Below the pieces are notes generated by a model, which did not search any database, had not been told where the DNA came from, and saw only the letters and a program-made list of their open reading frames with translations. The position numbers and the translations under genes were made by a program. From the NCBI RefSeq assembly GCF_900314615.1, contig NZ_OMWA01000027.1:1-32656 (forward strand): a DNA stretch of 32,656 nucleotides, read 5' to 3'. Below, piece after piece: positions 1-6,886 of the stretch. The first letter of the stretch is position 1. The number at the start of each line of letters is the position of its first letter. The stretch comes from an uncultured Methanobrevibacter sp. (lineage in GTDB: Archaea; Methanobacteriota; Methanobacteria; Methanobacteriales; Methanobacteriaceae).

Positions 1-80
1 ATTTCATACCTATTGGTCAAGGAAAATTCATAAATAAATATGAATGGAAATGCTTTGACGAAACAATAGGTATGGCCTAA
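1..80 (+). CDS. 3' end of a probable TnpB-family (IS200/IS605 OrfB) protein, cut by the window edge
   Basis: Reading from base 3, the frame is open and ends in FDETIGMA followed by TAA at 78-80. Only about 25 C-terminal residues are visible, so no catalytic motif can be checked. The call rests mainly on context: a strong GC-rich hairpin starts 4 bases after the stop, as at the right ends of IS200/IS605 elements, where the guide RNA of TnpB overlaps the element end. The tail could belong to another protein. The sequence upstream of this window would settle it. Confidence 0.4.
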   Translation, partial: FIPIGQGKFINKYEWKCFDETIGMA

Positions 81-83
81 GAA

Positions 84-107
84 TCTCCGGCTTCTACAAG
101 CCGGAGA
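84..107 (+). mobile_element. Terminal hairpin, likely right end of an IS200/IS605-type element
   Basis: TCTCCGGCTT pairs perfectly with AAGCCGGAGA around a CTAC loop (10 bp), and GGTTCAA follows. It is by far the most GC-rich stretch in the first kilobase and sits directly behind the stop of the TnpB-like tail. Position and shape fit the subterminal hairpin and omega-RNA 3' end of IS200/IS605 elements. It could instead be a plain terminator, but no T-run follows. Confidence 0.45.
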
Positions 108-350
108 GGTTCAAGAAGTAAATTCATACACTATGCTAATTTCCTTTATTTAGTAAAATTGACTTCATTTAAAAGAATTGTATTCATCAAGTGAAATTTT
201 CGAGACTGATAAAAAATGTAAAATAAAAATGAATATTATTCATCTAAAACAGACCTTTTCCAACTCATAACGGCAAGATTTCGAAATTAAGCTATAATAT
301 GTCAGACATCACAACAACAATGGAAAAAAACCGAACAAACGTTTTTAAAG

Positions 351-386
351 GCAAGTTAGGACTTACTTTCGAAAAAATATAAATAG
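351..386 (+). promoter_or_regulatory. Promoter A with shared operator-like module (drives RNA A)
   Basis: GCAAGTTAGGACTTAC is followed by TTTCGAAAAAATATAAATAG, which contains a BRE-like CGAAAA and a TATA box at about 378-385. This is the most divergent of five copies of one module in the window (351, 544, 760, 1163, 24695). In each copy an imperfect inverted repeat sits a few bases before CGAAAAA and the TATA box. The expected start of transcription is near 406. Confidence 0.55.
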
Positions 387-405
387 TGAGTATTTCATAA
401 GAATA

Positions 406-526
406 TATTGAAGTTAAAACTTCAAATAATAATCGAGTGTTAACACGCTTAGTTATTATTTTTTCTCCATTTTAACTTATGTGTAGGGAGTTAACATACT
501 CTCCCTAAACTATAAGTGCTTTTTTT
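406..526 (+). ncRNA. Candidate structured small RNA A
   Basis: There is no meaningful ORF. The start is inferred about 25 bases after the TATA centre. TTGAAGTT/AACTTCAA (408-425) forms a palindrome at the very start. A long imperfect stem spans 425-460 (AATAATAA pairing TTATTATT, with an inner GTG/CAC part) and is followed by a T-run. A third perfect stem pairs TAGGGAG (484-490) with CTCCCTA (501-507). The unit ends in seven T at 520-526, a typical archaeal terminator. The GGGAG-TTAA-CTCCC hairpin recurs in RNAs B and C. Transcription itself is inferred. Confidence 0.5.
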
Positions 527-543
527 ATAAAACAAGATTGTTA

Positions 544-577
544 GTAAGTGCTTACACGCGAAAAAGTTTATATAATT
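544..577 (+). promoter_or_regulatory. Promoter B with shared operator-like module (drives RNA B)
   Basis: The near-palindrome GTAAGTGCTTAC (544-555) is followed by ACGCGAAAAAGTTTATATAA, with the TATA box at about 568-577. It is two bases shorter than the other copies in the spacer between half-sites. The right half and the BRE-like part match copy C (CTTACACGCGAAAAA). The expected start is near 598. Confidence 0.6.
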
Positions 578-597
578 ATTATTTCATATATTTACAT

Positions 598-746
598 GTA
601 CTTTGAAGGTTTTTCCACCTCTCAAAGTAAGGATGATTGAGTAGTCAATTATCCTATTTCATTATATCCAAATCAAACTTGAAAACACACCAATGGGTGT
701 TTAAATACTCCCAATAATTTCCTAAGTTGATTTGAATTCTTTTTTT
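598..746 (+). ncRNA. Candidate structured small RNA B
   Basis: This is the strongest of the three RNA candidates. Stem 1 pairs TACTTTGA-AGG (599-609) with CCT-C-TCAAAGTA (618-629). Stem 2 is an 11-bp helix, 630-640 with 645-655, with one G-U pair and a GTAG loop. Stem 3 pairs CAAATCAA-CTT (669-680, one bulged A) with AAGTTGATTTG (724-734). Five bases later come seven T (740-746). Inside stem 3, GGGTGT (695-700) can pair either with the upstream ACACC or with the downstream ACTCCC. There is no coding potential. The predicted start coincides with the base of stem 1. Confidence 0.6.
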
Positions 747-759
747 ATTGATTAAGGGT

Positions 760-797
760 GCAAGCGAGTACTTACACGCGAAAAACTTTAAATATTA
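760..797 (+). promoter_or_regulatory. Promoter C with shared operator-like module (drives RNA C)
   Basis: GCAAGCGAGTACTTAC (760-775) is followed by ACGCGAAAAACTTTAAATAT, with the TATA box at about 786-796. It begins only 13 bases after the T7 terminator of RNA B, so the units are packed head to tail. The expected start is near 815. Confidence 0.6.
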
Positions 798-814
798 CAC
801 TTTTCATATACTCA

Positions 815-916
815 ATTGTACTTTTAAAGATGAAAGTTGTTAACAAACCCGTTTTTTTAAATTAACATGATGGAGTTAAACTCCCGCAATCATGTTATCA
901 TTCAAGTTCTTTTTTT
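815..916 (+). ncRNA. Candidate structured small RNA C
   Basis: Its 5' end resembles RNA B: both read TTTCATATA then TGTACTTT. The main fold is a perfect 9-bp stem, TAACATGAT (863-871) with ATCATGTTA (889-897), closing an inner GGAG/CTCC hairpin (872-884). That hairpin matches those of RNAs A and B. Seven T at 910-916 end the unit. The last 19 bases run antisense into the 3' end of the minus-strand gene at 898-1068. Some of the hairpin could alternatively serve that gene, but no T-run follows it on the minus strand. Confidence 0.5.
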
Positions 917-1068
917 AAATGATCAATCAGCTCTGTGACTTTGTCAAGCTGTGATTTGAATTCTTGTTCTCTGGGAGATCCCTTTACTTTTTCGTATTTC
1001 TCTTCAAGTGATGATTTTAACTCTTCTGCTTTTGCAAGTCTTGACTCGATATTGCTTTTATCTGCCAT
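898..1068 (-). CDS. Small coiled-coil protein, 56 aa, unknown function
   Basis: The gene starts with ATG at 1066-1068, with AGGTGTT five bases upstream, a good ribosome binding site. The protein begins MADKSNIESRLAKAEELK and ends LKKELE. It is almost entirely charged helix, rich in Lys and Glu with leucines at heptad-like spacing, so a short coiled coil or dimerising helix is likely. No signal peptide, cysteines or enzyme motif are present. The codon pattern and ribosome binding site make it convincing despite its size. Its 3' end overlaps RNA C in antisense. Function not recognised. Confidence 0.7.
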   Translation of the reverse strand: MADKSNIESRLAKAEELKSSLEEKYEKVKGSPREQEFKSQLDKVTELIDHLKKELE

Positions 1069-1162
1069 AATAACACCTGATAATAGGTATGTTTTTTAAG
1101 AGTAATGAATATTATTGTATGAGCTAAACTTTGATTAAGGGCTTAAATAGTGATTTAAAGGA

Positions 1163-1199
1163 TGCAAGTAAGTACTTGCAGTCGAAAAACTTTATAAAT
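1163..1199 (+). promoter_or_regulatory. Promoter D with shared operator-like module (drives the 55-aa gene)
   Basis: This is the cleanest copy. TGCAAGTA and TACTTGCA form a perfect inverted repeat around AG (1163-1180), followed by GTCGAAAAACTTTATAAATG with the TATA box at 1191-1199. Transcription should start near 1220, giving a leader of about 30 bases before the ATG at 1249. The position of the TATA box rules out an earlier start at 1198. Confidence 0.7.
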
Positions 1200-1248
1200 G
1201 ACTATTAGACAATATAAGATTAACAAAAACTTGTTTAGAGGTGAAAAC

Positions 1249-1416
1249 ATGAAAATATCAAAAACACTTAAAGGAATACTGGACTCAATGAACAGACCTC
1301 ATGTGGAACCTTTCACTGTCGAGAGACTCAACAGAAAAACAGGTAAAATAGAACACGTCCACATGGTCCCGACCTCAGTTGACGGATACTACACCTTCCT
1401 GCCCTATATGCACTAA
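1249..1416 (+). CDS. Small basic protein, 55 aa, unknown function
   Basis: ATG at 1249 follows AGAGGTGA (1238-1245). The protein starts MKISKTLKGILDSMNR and ends in an aromatic YYTFLPYMH tail. It is soluble by sequence, with an amphipathic N-terminal helix and a middle part with a beta-like pattern (FTVERLNRKTGKIEHVHMV). There are no cysteines and no signal peptide. It is the only soluble coding gene in the window driven by the shared module, which also drives RNAs A-C and the LPxTG gene, so co-regulation is inferred. Family not recognised. Confidence 0.65.
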   Translation: MKISKTLKGILDSMNRPHVEPFTVERLNRKTGKIEHVHMVPTSVDGYYTFLPYMH

Positions 1417-1458
1417 AACCATCACCTATTTTTTCTCTTTTTAACTTAAATCGACATA

Positions 1459-1468
1459 TTTTTATACA
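1459..1468 (+). promoter_or_regulatory. TATA box for the zinc-ribbon gene cluster
   Basis: TTTTTATACA lies about 25 bases before the expected start near 1490. GGGAGG (1510-1515) follows, eight bases before TTG 1524. Confidence 0.5.
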
Positions 1469-1523
1469 TTCATCATTATAGTAAATAACATGTGTATAAC
1501 ACAATTTAAGGGAGGAATCTAAT

Positions 1524-2111
1524 TTGGCGATGAACATTAACATTGACGTAAACAACGAAAACGAGTTCAATCAGCAGCTGCAGATGTATCTTGCTCAAGG
1601 ATACAATATGCAGAGTAATTTTAACGGAACAGCTATTTTAAAGAAAAAATCATACAGTCTGGCACTTCTTATTATCCTGCTCATATTCATTTTCCCGGTA
1701 GCGATCATATACTATCTGGTTGCCTCTGACGATATTGTGACTATAACCAATAAAAGCGTCCAGGGCTCCGGAGATTCAACATCAAAGCCATTCGACGGAT
1801 ACTGTGAAGAATGCGGTCACGGACTTTACAAAGAATCCAAATTCTGCCCGGGATGCGGAAAAGACGTGTCATTGGAAGGAATTGATGAAGATGAAAACGT
1901 TCCTCTTTGTCCGAACTGCGGAAAAGAAGTAAGCGAATCCAACAGGTTCTGTCCGAACTGCGGAAAAGATTTAACAGAAGAGGAAATTGTCGAAGAAAAG
2001 CGCAAATGTGACGAGTGCGGAGAAGAACTTCTCAGTGAAGCTAAATTCTGTCCGAACTGTGGAAAAGATTTAACAGAACAAGAAGAGGAAGAAAATGCCT
2101 TACTGCAGTAA
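1524..2111 (+). CDS. Membrane-anchored protein with three paired zinc ribbons, 195 aa
   Basis: I prefer the TTG start because GGGAGG lies eight bases upstream. An ATG at 1530 is the alternative. Residues 1-40 form a small soluble domain, followed by one membrane helix (about 45-67, SLALLIILLIFIFPVAIIYY) and then three double zinc-ribbon units. The CxxC pairs read CEECG/CPGCG, CPNCG/CPNCG and CDECG/CPNCG. The linkers are strongly acidic. Such ribbons usually bind structural zinc and mediate protein contacts. The gene overlaps the next by 17 bases in another frame, so the cluster is an operon. Exact function unknown. Confidence 0.8.
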   Translation: MAMNINIDVNNENEFNQQLQMYLAQGYNMQSNFNGTAILKKKSYSLALLIILLIFIFPVAIIYYLVASDDIVTITNKSVQGSGDSTSKPFDGYCEECGHGLYKESKFCPGCGKDVSLEGIDEDENVPLCPNCGKEVSESNRFCPNCGKDLTEEEIVEEKRKCDECGEELLSEAKFCPNCGKDLTEQEEEENALLQ

Positions 2112-2502
2112 CTGTGGAAAAGAAATTAAAGAGGACTCCAAATTCTGCCCCCACTGCGGAGAAGGAGTTAAAGAAAAGACCCCTGAGACTACTTCAGGAA
2201 TAATATGTCCGAAATGCGGTTCCACCATACCATTTGGAAGTACTGTATGTGTGAAGTGCGGAAATTCACTCAATCAGGACACACACACTGCAGCAATCGT
2301 AATCGGATACATATGCTCAATATTCCTGCCGCTTTTTGGAATAATCATCGGAATCTATCTTCTCACAAGACCTAACAAGGACGTCCACAAGCACGGAATA
2401 ATAATGATAGTTCTAGCAATCATTCTGGCAATTGTCTATTATATGTGGTTTTCATACATGGCATACGTCAATTCAATGAGATATTACAATTATTATTATT
2501 AG
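2095..2502 (+). CDS. Zinc-ribbon membrane protein, 135 aa
   Basis: It begins inside the end of the previous gene, with AAGAGGAAG just upstream. Residues 4-24 form one zinc ribbon (CSNCG and CPHCG). Residues 39-57 form a second (CPKCG and CVKCG). Two hydrophobic helices follow at about 67-88 and 99-120, and the tail is rich in Tyr. The layout of cytoplasmic ribbons followed by a helical hairpin is common among small archaeal membrane proteins of unknown role. Seven bases separate it from the next gene, which has a similar design. Confidence 0.8.
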   Translation: MPYCSNCGKEIKEDSKFCPHCGEGVKEKTPETTSGIICPKCGSTIPFGSTVCVKCGNSLNQDTHTAAIVIGYICSIFLPLFGIIIGIYLLTRPNKDVHKHGIIMIVLAIILAIVYYMWFSYMAYVNSMRYYNYYY

Positions 2503-2509
2503 TGATTTT

Positions 2510-2905
2510 ATGGCGAGATTTTGCGATAAATGCGGACATGAGCTTGCAAATGAAAAGGGAAAATTCTGTGACAGATGCGGAGCTGAACTGAAATATGAGT
2601 CTGATTCATCTGCAGGCAGCAGCATGAATATTCCCATTTACACAGAAGAAAAAAGCATGGCAGTTGCAATGTTGCTCTCATTCATATTTGCAGGAACAGG
2701 AATAGCATATGCAGGCAATCTTGAAAAGGGAATTGGTATTTTTGTAGTTTCAATAATAGTGAATTTTATTACAATATCTACAGGAGGAATATTTTTTATT
2801 TTCACCCTGGCTGTGTGGATTGCAGGTATGGTTCTCACCTATAAGGAAGTTGAAAATGTCAACAATCAGCGCCGAATGATGCTGAACCAGCAATATCAAA
2901 ACTGA
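2510..2905 (+). CDS. Zinc-ribbon plus TM2-like membrane protein, 131 aa
   Basis: One zinc ribbon lies at residues 5-26 (CDKCG and CDRCG). After a Ser-rich linker come hydrophobic segments at about 47-64 and 70-112, which contain AGTGIAYAGNLEKGIGIF. This resembles the TM2 domain, in which a short glycine-rich loop joins two helices. A basic tail with Gln and Asn ends the protein. It is the third gene of the zinc-ribbon operon. The family resemblance to TM2 is moderate, and no specific role can be assigned. Confidence 0.75.
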   Translation: MARFCDKCGHELANEKGKFCDRCGAELKYESDSSAGSSMNIPIYTEEKSMAVAMLLSFIFAGTGIAYAGNLEKGIGIFVVSIIVNFITISTGGIFFIFTLAVWIAGMVLTYKEVENVNNQRRMMLNQQYQN

Positions 2906-2951
2906 TAAGTGCAAAAAAATAACTGCTGAAGCAATCCTTATTATCAGACCG

Positions 2952-3065
2952 ATGAAGGATCAAAAATATGCAAATCAAAAACTGCAGGAAGCTTATCCGG
3001 ATGAGTATTCCTGGATGAGTGAAGATTCAAATGATAAGAGTTCTGAGAAATATGAAGATAACTAA
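2952..3065 (+). pseudogene. Possible small ORF or gene fragment (37 aa) after the zinc-ribbon operon
   Basis: The reading MKDQKYANQKLQEAYPDEYSWMSEDSN looks protein-like, and the frame stays open upstream to about 2911, where it meets stops after the previous gene. No ribosome binding site precedes the ATG. It may be the tail of a lost gene or a real micro-ORF. The rest of the 2906-3191 gap shows only an AT-rich promoter region for the next gene. Confidence 0.25.
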
Positions 3066-3191
3066 TCTTCATTTTCAACTATTTTTTCCAAATATTTACC
3101 TAATCTTTCAACAACAACCAAAGCATTGCCTGATTACCTGAAAAATGCCATATCATAACTGAATAGAATATAATAAAACAGAGGGTAAAAA

Positions 3192-3446
3192 ATGTATCTG
3201 GAAACCTGCATAATATATAAAGACGGCAAGAGAGTTGAATTTGATTTTACTCCTTCAAACGAACTGTATTTAAAATTAAATGATTACTGCAAAGGCACAT
3301 ACGGATGTGAAAGTTTTTATACAAAAAAACTCTCGCAAAAAGACATAAACGAAATAAATCAGACAGATTCTTATTTAAAACCCTACTTAAAAACAGACTG
3401 CATACTGGACTTTATAATACACAGAAACATTATAATTAACGGATAA
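3192..3446 (+). CDS. Hypothetical protein, 84 aa
   Basis: GAGGGT lies five bases before ATG 3192, and AATATAATAAAA at about 3168-3179 may be the promoter. The protein (MYLETCIIYKDGKRVEF...) alternates beta-like and helical stretches and has cysteines at residues 6, 33, 39 and 70. These do not form CxxC pairs, so metal binding is not obvious. There is no signal peptide or membrane helix. It is convergent with the helicase gene that ends 30 bases downstream. Family not recognised. Confidence 0.6.
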   Translation: MYLETCIIYKDGKRVEFDFTPSNELYLKLNDYCKGTYGCESFYTKKLSQKDINEINQTDSYLKPYLKTDCILDFIIHRNIIING

Positions 3447-3475
3447 ACTGTCAAACATCTGAATAGCTTAAAGAA

Positions 3476-6424
3476 TCAGTCATTTACAAAATAGGAATAG
3501 ATTTCATCCCTCACAGGACTTTCAAGTTTGAATTTGAAATTAACAATAGGCTGGTCTTTGCCGTTGATGTTCCTGTACACCTGCTTATATGTGATTGGAG
3601 TCAATTTACCTATATAGTAGAACTCAATTCCCTCATCGTTGCTTTTCTGAATGAATAATTCCACATCAAGACCATTATAGTTAATTAACGGTTCAAGTTC
3701 TGATGAGGAGGTTTTCCTGTTGTTTCTACTCATCCAGTTGAACACTTCTTTTGATATGAAATGGTCTTCGTAGTTGATTGTCTCTGAAATGTCTTCAGCC
3801 TTGTTGTAGGTTACAAAAATCGGACAGGTATTGTACTTTATCTTGTATCCCCCGATATTCTGCCCGTTCATGAAGTATTTCCAGTTGAGAATTCTTAAAA
3901 CATCTTCACGGGAGTACTTTTCATATAACTTGAAATCTTCTTTTGAATCATATACGTTTTCATACTTGAAAAATCCGTATTTTAAAGCATCATTTAAATG
4001 GTCTACAAATACCTGACTGGTTAAAGCCTTTTTAAAATCCTCTGAGATTTCAAATCTGTAGCCCTTATTGTTTTTAAGGTCATTGTAGATATCCTCATTG
4101 AATTTGAAAAAGAGGTTTTCCGGCTTTTCAACTATTTTTTCAATTGTATTTGCCTGATATCCTTCGCCCTTTTCCTTTAAATAGAAATTAAGGCTTAAAA
4201 AGTTGATAGCTCCCTTAATGGAGTCAAACTGGTTTTCCAATCCGAAATTTTCTTTTAAACACTTTTCAATTTGCTCAACTGTAAAATACCTGTTGAACTT
4301 CAGGCATTCAAGAATTATAAGCTCATGGGGCCTGATTCCCTTCAAAAGCTTTTTGGATATGAATTTCAAGAAATCCGTATTGTCAATGTGGGATGTGTAG
4401 TCATCATCGACATCACATAAAAAGTCATGATATGTCTGATAATCCTTGTGTGCGAGGATTAACTCCGGATTGAATTCTGCATTGACGGCGAAGTCATATA
4501 ATGAAGGAATCCTTCCAAGCTTGTATTTTAAATTCATGTACTTTTCCTTAAAGAGAGCCTTCCTGTTGAATGAAGTGTTGTTAATGGAGTCAAATATACG
4601 CTTTTTGGAAATTTCATCAAAGTTTATTGAAGAAGCGCCGGGAATAATCTTATTTCCTTCAATGAGATACTTTCTGATTCTGTCCTTATCATATGATCTG
4701 TCTCCTGAAAGTGCAATAGGAATCATGAAGTTGTTTTTGTAGTTTCCGATGAAATCCAGAATAACAACATACTCCTTGTTTTTATATTTCCTAAGACCTC
4801 TTCCAAGCTGCTGGATGAAAATGATTGGAGACTCTGTTGGTCTAACCAGAAGCACCTGATTGATTTCGGGAATGTCAACCCCTTCATTGAAGATGTCAAC
4901 TGTGAAAATGAATTCGATTTTATCAGGGTTTTCATCGTTTGTAAGCCTGTCTATTGCATCAAGACGCTTTTCCTGTGAATCGTCACCTGTCAGAACCACT
5001 GACTTATAGCCTCTTTTGTTGAATTTCTCACTTAAAAGTTCAGCTTCCCGTTTTCTTGAACAAAAGACCAATGCTTTTCTTCTCTCTCCTGAGTATCCGT
5101 AAAACTCCGCTTTTTCTATTAGATAGTCAACACGCTTGTTGGAAGCCAGAAGATTGAAGTCTGTGAAGTTATCGTCAACGGTTTCGTCTTCAAACTCAAC
5201 GTCAGTAATTCCAAAATAATGGAAAGGACATAAAAGGTTTTCCTCTAAAGCTTCCTGAAGTCTGATTTCATGGGCAATGTTGTTGTCGAAAAGATCGTAT
5301 ATGTTAAAGCCGTCTGTACGTTCAGGTGAAGCAGTCATTCCAAGCCAGAATTTAGGTTTGAAATAGCGGAAAATCTTGTGATAGCTTAAAGCTCCAGCCT
5401 TGTGGACCTCGTCGATGACAATATAGTCGAAATGTTCGGGACTGTAGCTTTCATAGACCTCATCCTTTGACATTGTCTGGATAGTTGCGAAAACATAGTT
5501 TTTATCGAAATCCTTGGAGTTTCCAGAAACTAAACCGAAGTTTTCATGGTCCTTGAAAACGTTCTTGTAGGCGTTTATTGATTGCTTTGCAATCTGTTCC
5601 CTGTGAACTAAAAAAAGAAATCTTTTTGGTCTGAAATCCTTAACGGCAAATGCTGAAGCGTAAGTCTTACCGGTACCTGTTGCTGAGACTAAAATGGCTC
5701 TCTTTTCACCGTGCTTTATGAGATTTCGCAGGTTTTCGAGAAACTCCTCCTGCATGATGTTTGGAGTTAAGTCTTTAACGTGCTTTTCTTTAAGCTCTTC
5801 TGTGATTTTTCTGATATTTTTAAAGTTTTTATTGTCATTGTAAATCTTTTCATAGGCCGGTAGGGCTTCACTTAAAGAATTTGCTTTATTCCACAGCTCC
5901 TTAAACTCATGTTTGATTGATGAGAGCATTTCACCTTCTTCTAAAGAGGTGAACTCCACATTCCACTCCTTGTTGACTGTTAGAGCATTCATTGTGAGAT
6001 TTGAACTTCCCACGATGGCCTTGTAGGTGTTGTTCTTTTTAAAGATATATCCCTTTGTGTGGAAGCCCTCGCTTTCCTGTGAATACATCTTAACTTCAAT
6101 GTTTGAAAATTCCTGAAGCTTTCTTAATGCCTTAGGTTCGGTAAAGTATAAATAGTCAGTGGTGAGGATTTTACCTTTAACGTTCAGTCTTTCAAGTCTT
6201 TTGAACTCCTCTAAAAGATGCATTAGTCCACCCATGGTTATGAATGCGGAAGACATTATAAACTCATCGCAGTTTTGAAGTTCAGAGACGATTGAATTGA
6301 TTACTTTGGTGTTTTGACTGTTATAGACCAGTTTTGGTGTGAAATCTGTGTTGGAGTCATTGTTTAAGTTGATAAAAGCAGTTTTAGCTCCGTTTAAGAT
6401 TTCATCCCGGTTCATTTTAATCAT
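3476..6424 (-). CDS. PLD-nuclease and SF2 helicase fusion (DUF3427 type), 982 aa
   Basis: Residues 30-165 form a phospholipase D-like nuclease domain with FHTKGYIF (H122, K124) and GSSN (139-142). Residues about 225-620 form an SF2 helicase core: Walker A ATGTGKT (248-254), DEVH (338-341), TAS (364-366) and the QQLGRGLRK motif VI. The remaining 350 or so residues match the usual position of the DUF3427 region. It likely remodels or cuts DNA. Only one HxK motif is seen, as in PLD nucleases that dimerise. The start overlaps the stop of the NUDIX gene (ATGATTAAAATG), so the two are translationally coupled. ATG 6415 is an alternative start. Such helicases are often found in defence islands, which fits the neighbours here, but the biological role is inferred. 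Confidence 0.85.
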   Translation of the reverse strand: MIKMNRDEILNGAKTAFINLNNDSNTDFTPKLVYNSQNTKVINSIVSELQNCDEFIMSSAFITMGGLMHLLEEFKRLERLNVKGKILTTDYLYFTEPKALRKLQEFSNIEVKMYSQESEGFHTKGYIFKKNNTYKAIVGSSNLTMNALTVNKEWNVEFTSLEEGEMLSSIKHEFKELWNKANSLSEALPAYEKIYNDNKNFKNIRKITEELKEKHVKDLTPNIMQEEFLENLRNLIKHGEKRAILVSATGTGKTYASAFAVKDFRPKRFLFLVHREQIAKQSINAYKNVFKDHENFGLVSGNSKDFDKNYVFATIQTMSKDEVYESYSPEHFDYIVIDEVHKAGALSYHKIFRYFKPKFWLGMTASPERTDGFNIYDLFDNNIAHEIRLQEALEENLLCPFHYFGITDVEFEDETVDDNFTDFNLLASNKRVDYLIEKAEFYGYSGERRKALVFCSRKREAELLSEKFNKRGYKSVVLTGDDSQEKRLDAIDRLTNDENPDKIEFIFTVDIFNEGVDIPEINQVLLVRPTESPIIFIQQLGRGLRKYKNKEYVVILDFIGNYKNNFMIPIALSGDRSYDKDRIRKYLIEGNKIIPGASSINFDEISKKRIFDSINNTSFNRKALFKEKYMNLKYKLGRIPSLYDFAVNAEFNPELILAHKDYQTYHDFLCDVDDDYTSHIDNTDFLKFISKKLLKGIRPHELIILECLKFNRYFTVEQIEKCLKENFGLENQFDSIKGAINFLSLNFYLKEKGEGYQANTIEKIVEKPENLFFKFNEDIYNDLKNNKGYRFEISEDFKKALTSQVFVDHLNDALKYGFFKYENVYDSKEDFKLYEKYSREDVLRILNWKYFMNGQNIGGYKIKYNTCPIFVTYNKAEDISETINYEDHFISKEVFNWMSRNNRKTSSSELEPLINYNGLDVELFIQKSNDEGIEFYYIGKLTPITYKQVYRNINGKDQPIVNFKFKLESPVRDEIYSYFVND

Positions 6425-6809
6425 CCATAGTTTCTTTTAGATAATCTATAATCTGCAAATCCGCAGGAATCCAGTTTACCTCGCCAAGTTCTGATTTTTC
6501 AAGCCACCTGGCGTCGTTGTGTTCTAGAAGCTTTGGAGTTCCGCTTTCAATTATTGCTTCAAAACAGCTCATTTTAAGATAAAAAGTAGGATACTGATAT
6601 TCCAAGTCTAAGGCGAATTTTGTGGGTTTTATAGTGCAGTCAAGCTCTTCTTTGATTTCCCTTATAAGTGCCTGCTCTTTTGTTTCCTCTGGCTCTATTT
6701 TGCCGCCAGGAAATTCCCACATGTTTATAAATTCCCCATATCCTCGCTTAGTGGCCAGAATTTTATTATCCTTTTTAATAATAGCTGCAACAACATTTAA
6801 AGTTTTCAT
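6417..6809 (-). CDS. NUDIX hydrolase of the MutT (8-oxo-dGTP diphosphatase) type, 130 aa
   Basis: The Nudix box is complete: G36, E42, then REIKEEL at 50-56, matching GX5EX7REUXEE. The following Gly is replaced by Asp57, which is seen in other family members. The N-terminal KTLNVVAAIIKKDNKILATKR and FINMWEFPGGKIEP are typical of MutT-like enzymes, which hydrolyse damaged or non-canonical NTPs. AGAGG precedes the ATG, and a TATA box lies at 6845-6856 (minus). It overlaps the helicase by 8 bases. The pairing suggests a shared function on nucleotides or DNA. The substrate cannot be told from sequence. Confidence 0.85.
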   Translation of the reverse strand: MKTLNVVAAIIKKDNKILATKRGYGEFINMWEFPGGKIEPEETKEQALIREIKEELDCTIKPTKFALDLEYQYPTFYLKMSCFEAIIESGTPKLLEHNDARWLEKSELGEVNWIPADLQIIDYLKETMDD

Positions 6810-6844
6810 AAGTTTTTCCTCTGGTTAAATATTTGGCAGCTTAC

Positions 6845-6856
6845 GTTATATAGTTT
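6845..6856 (-). promoter_or_regulatory. TATA box for the NUDIX-helicase operon
   Basis: On the minus strand, AAACTATATAAC lies about 40 bases before ATG 6809, with AGAGG in between. It separates this operon from the mcrBC-like pair upstream, which ends at 6887. Confidence 0.55.
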
Positions 6857-6886
6857 TAATTTTAGAATAATATTAAACAGAATCAA

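Noticed and set aside
299..382. 27-codon ORF starting MSDITTTMEKNR
   Set aside because: It has no ribosome binding site and runs into promoter A. It is probably chance.
351..800. CRISPR-like repeat spacing in the tandem RNA region
   Set aside because: Repeat units are about 200 bp apart, diverged, and contain promoters and terminators. There are no short repeats with unique spacers and no cas genes.
1198..1248. N-terminal extension of the 55-aa protein from ATG 1198
   Set aside because: This ATG lies in the TATA box and before the expected transcription start. AGAGGTGA before ATG 1249 fits much better.
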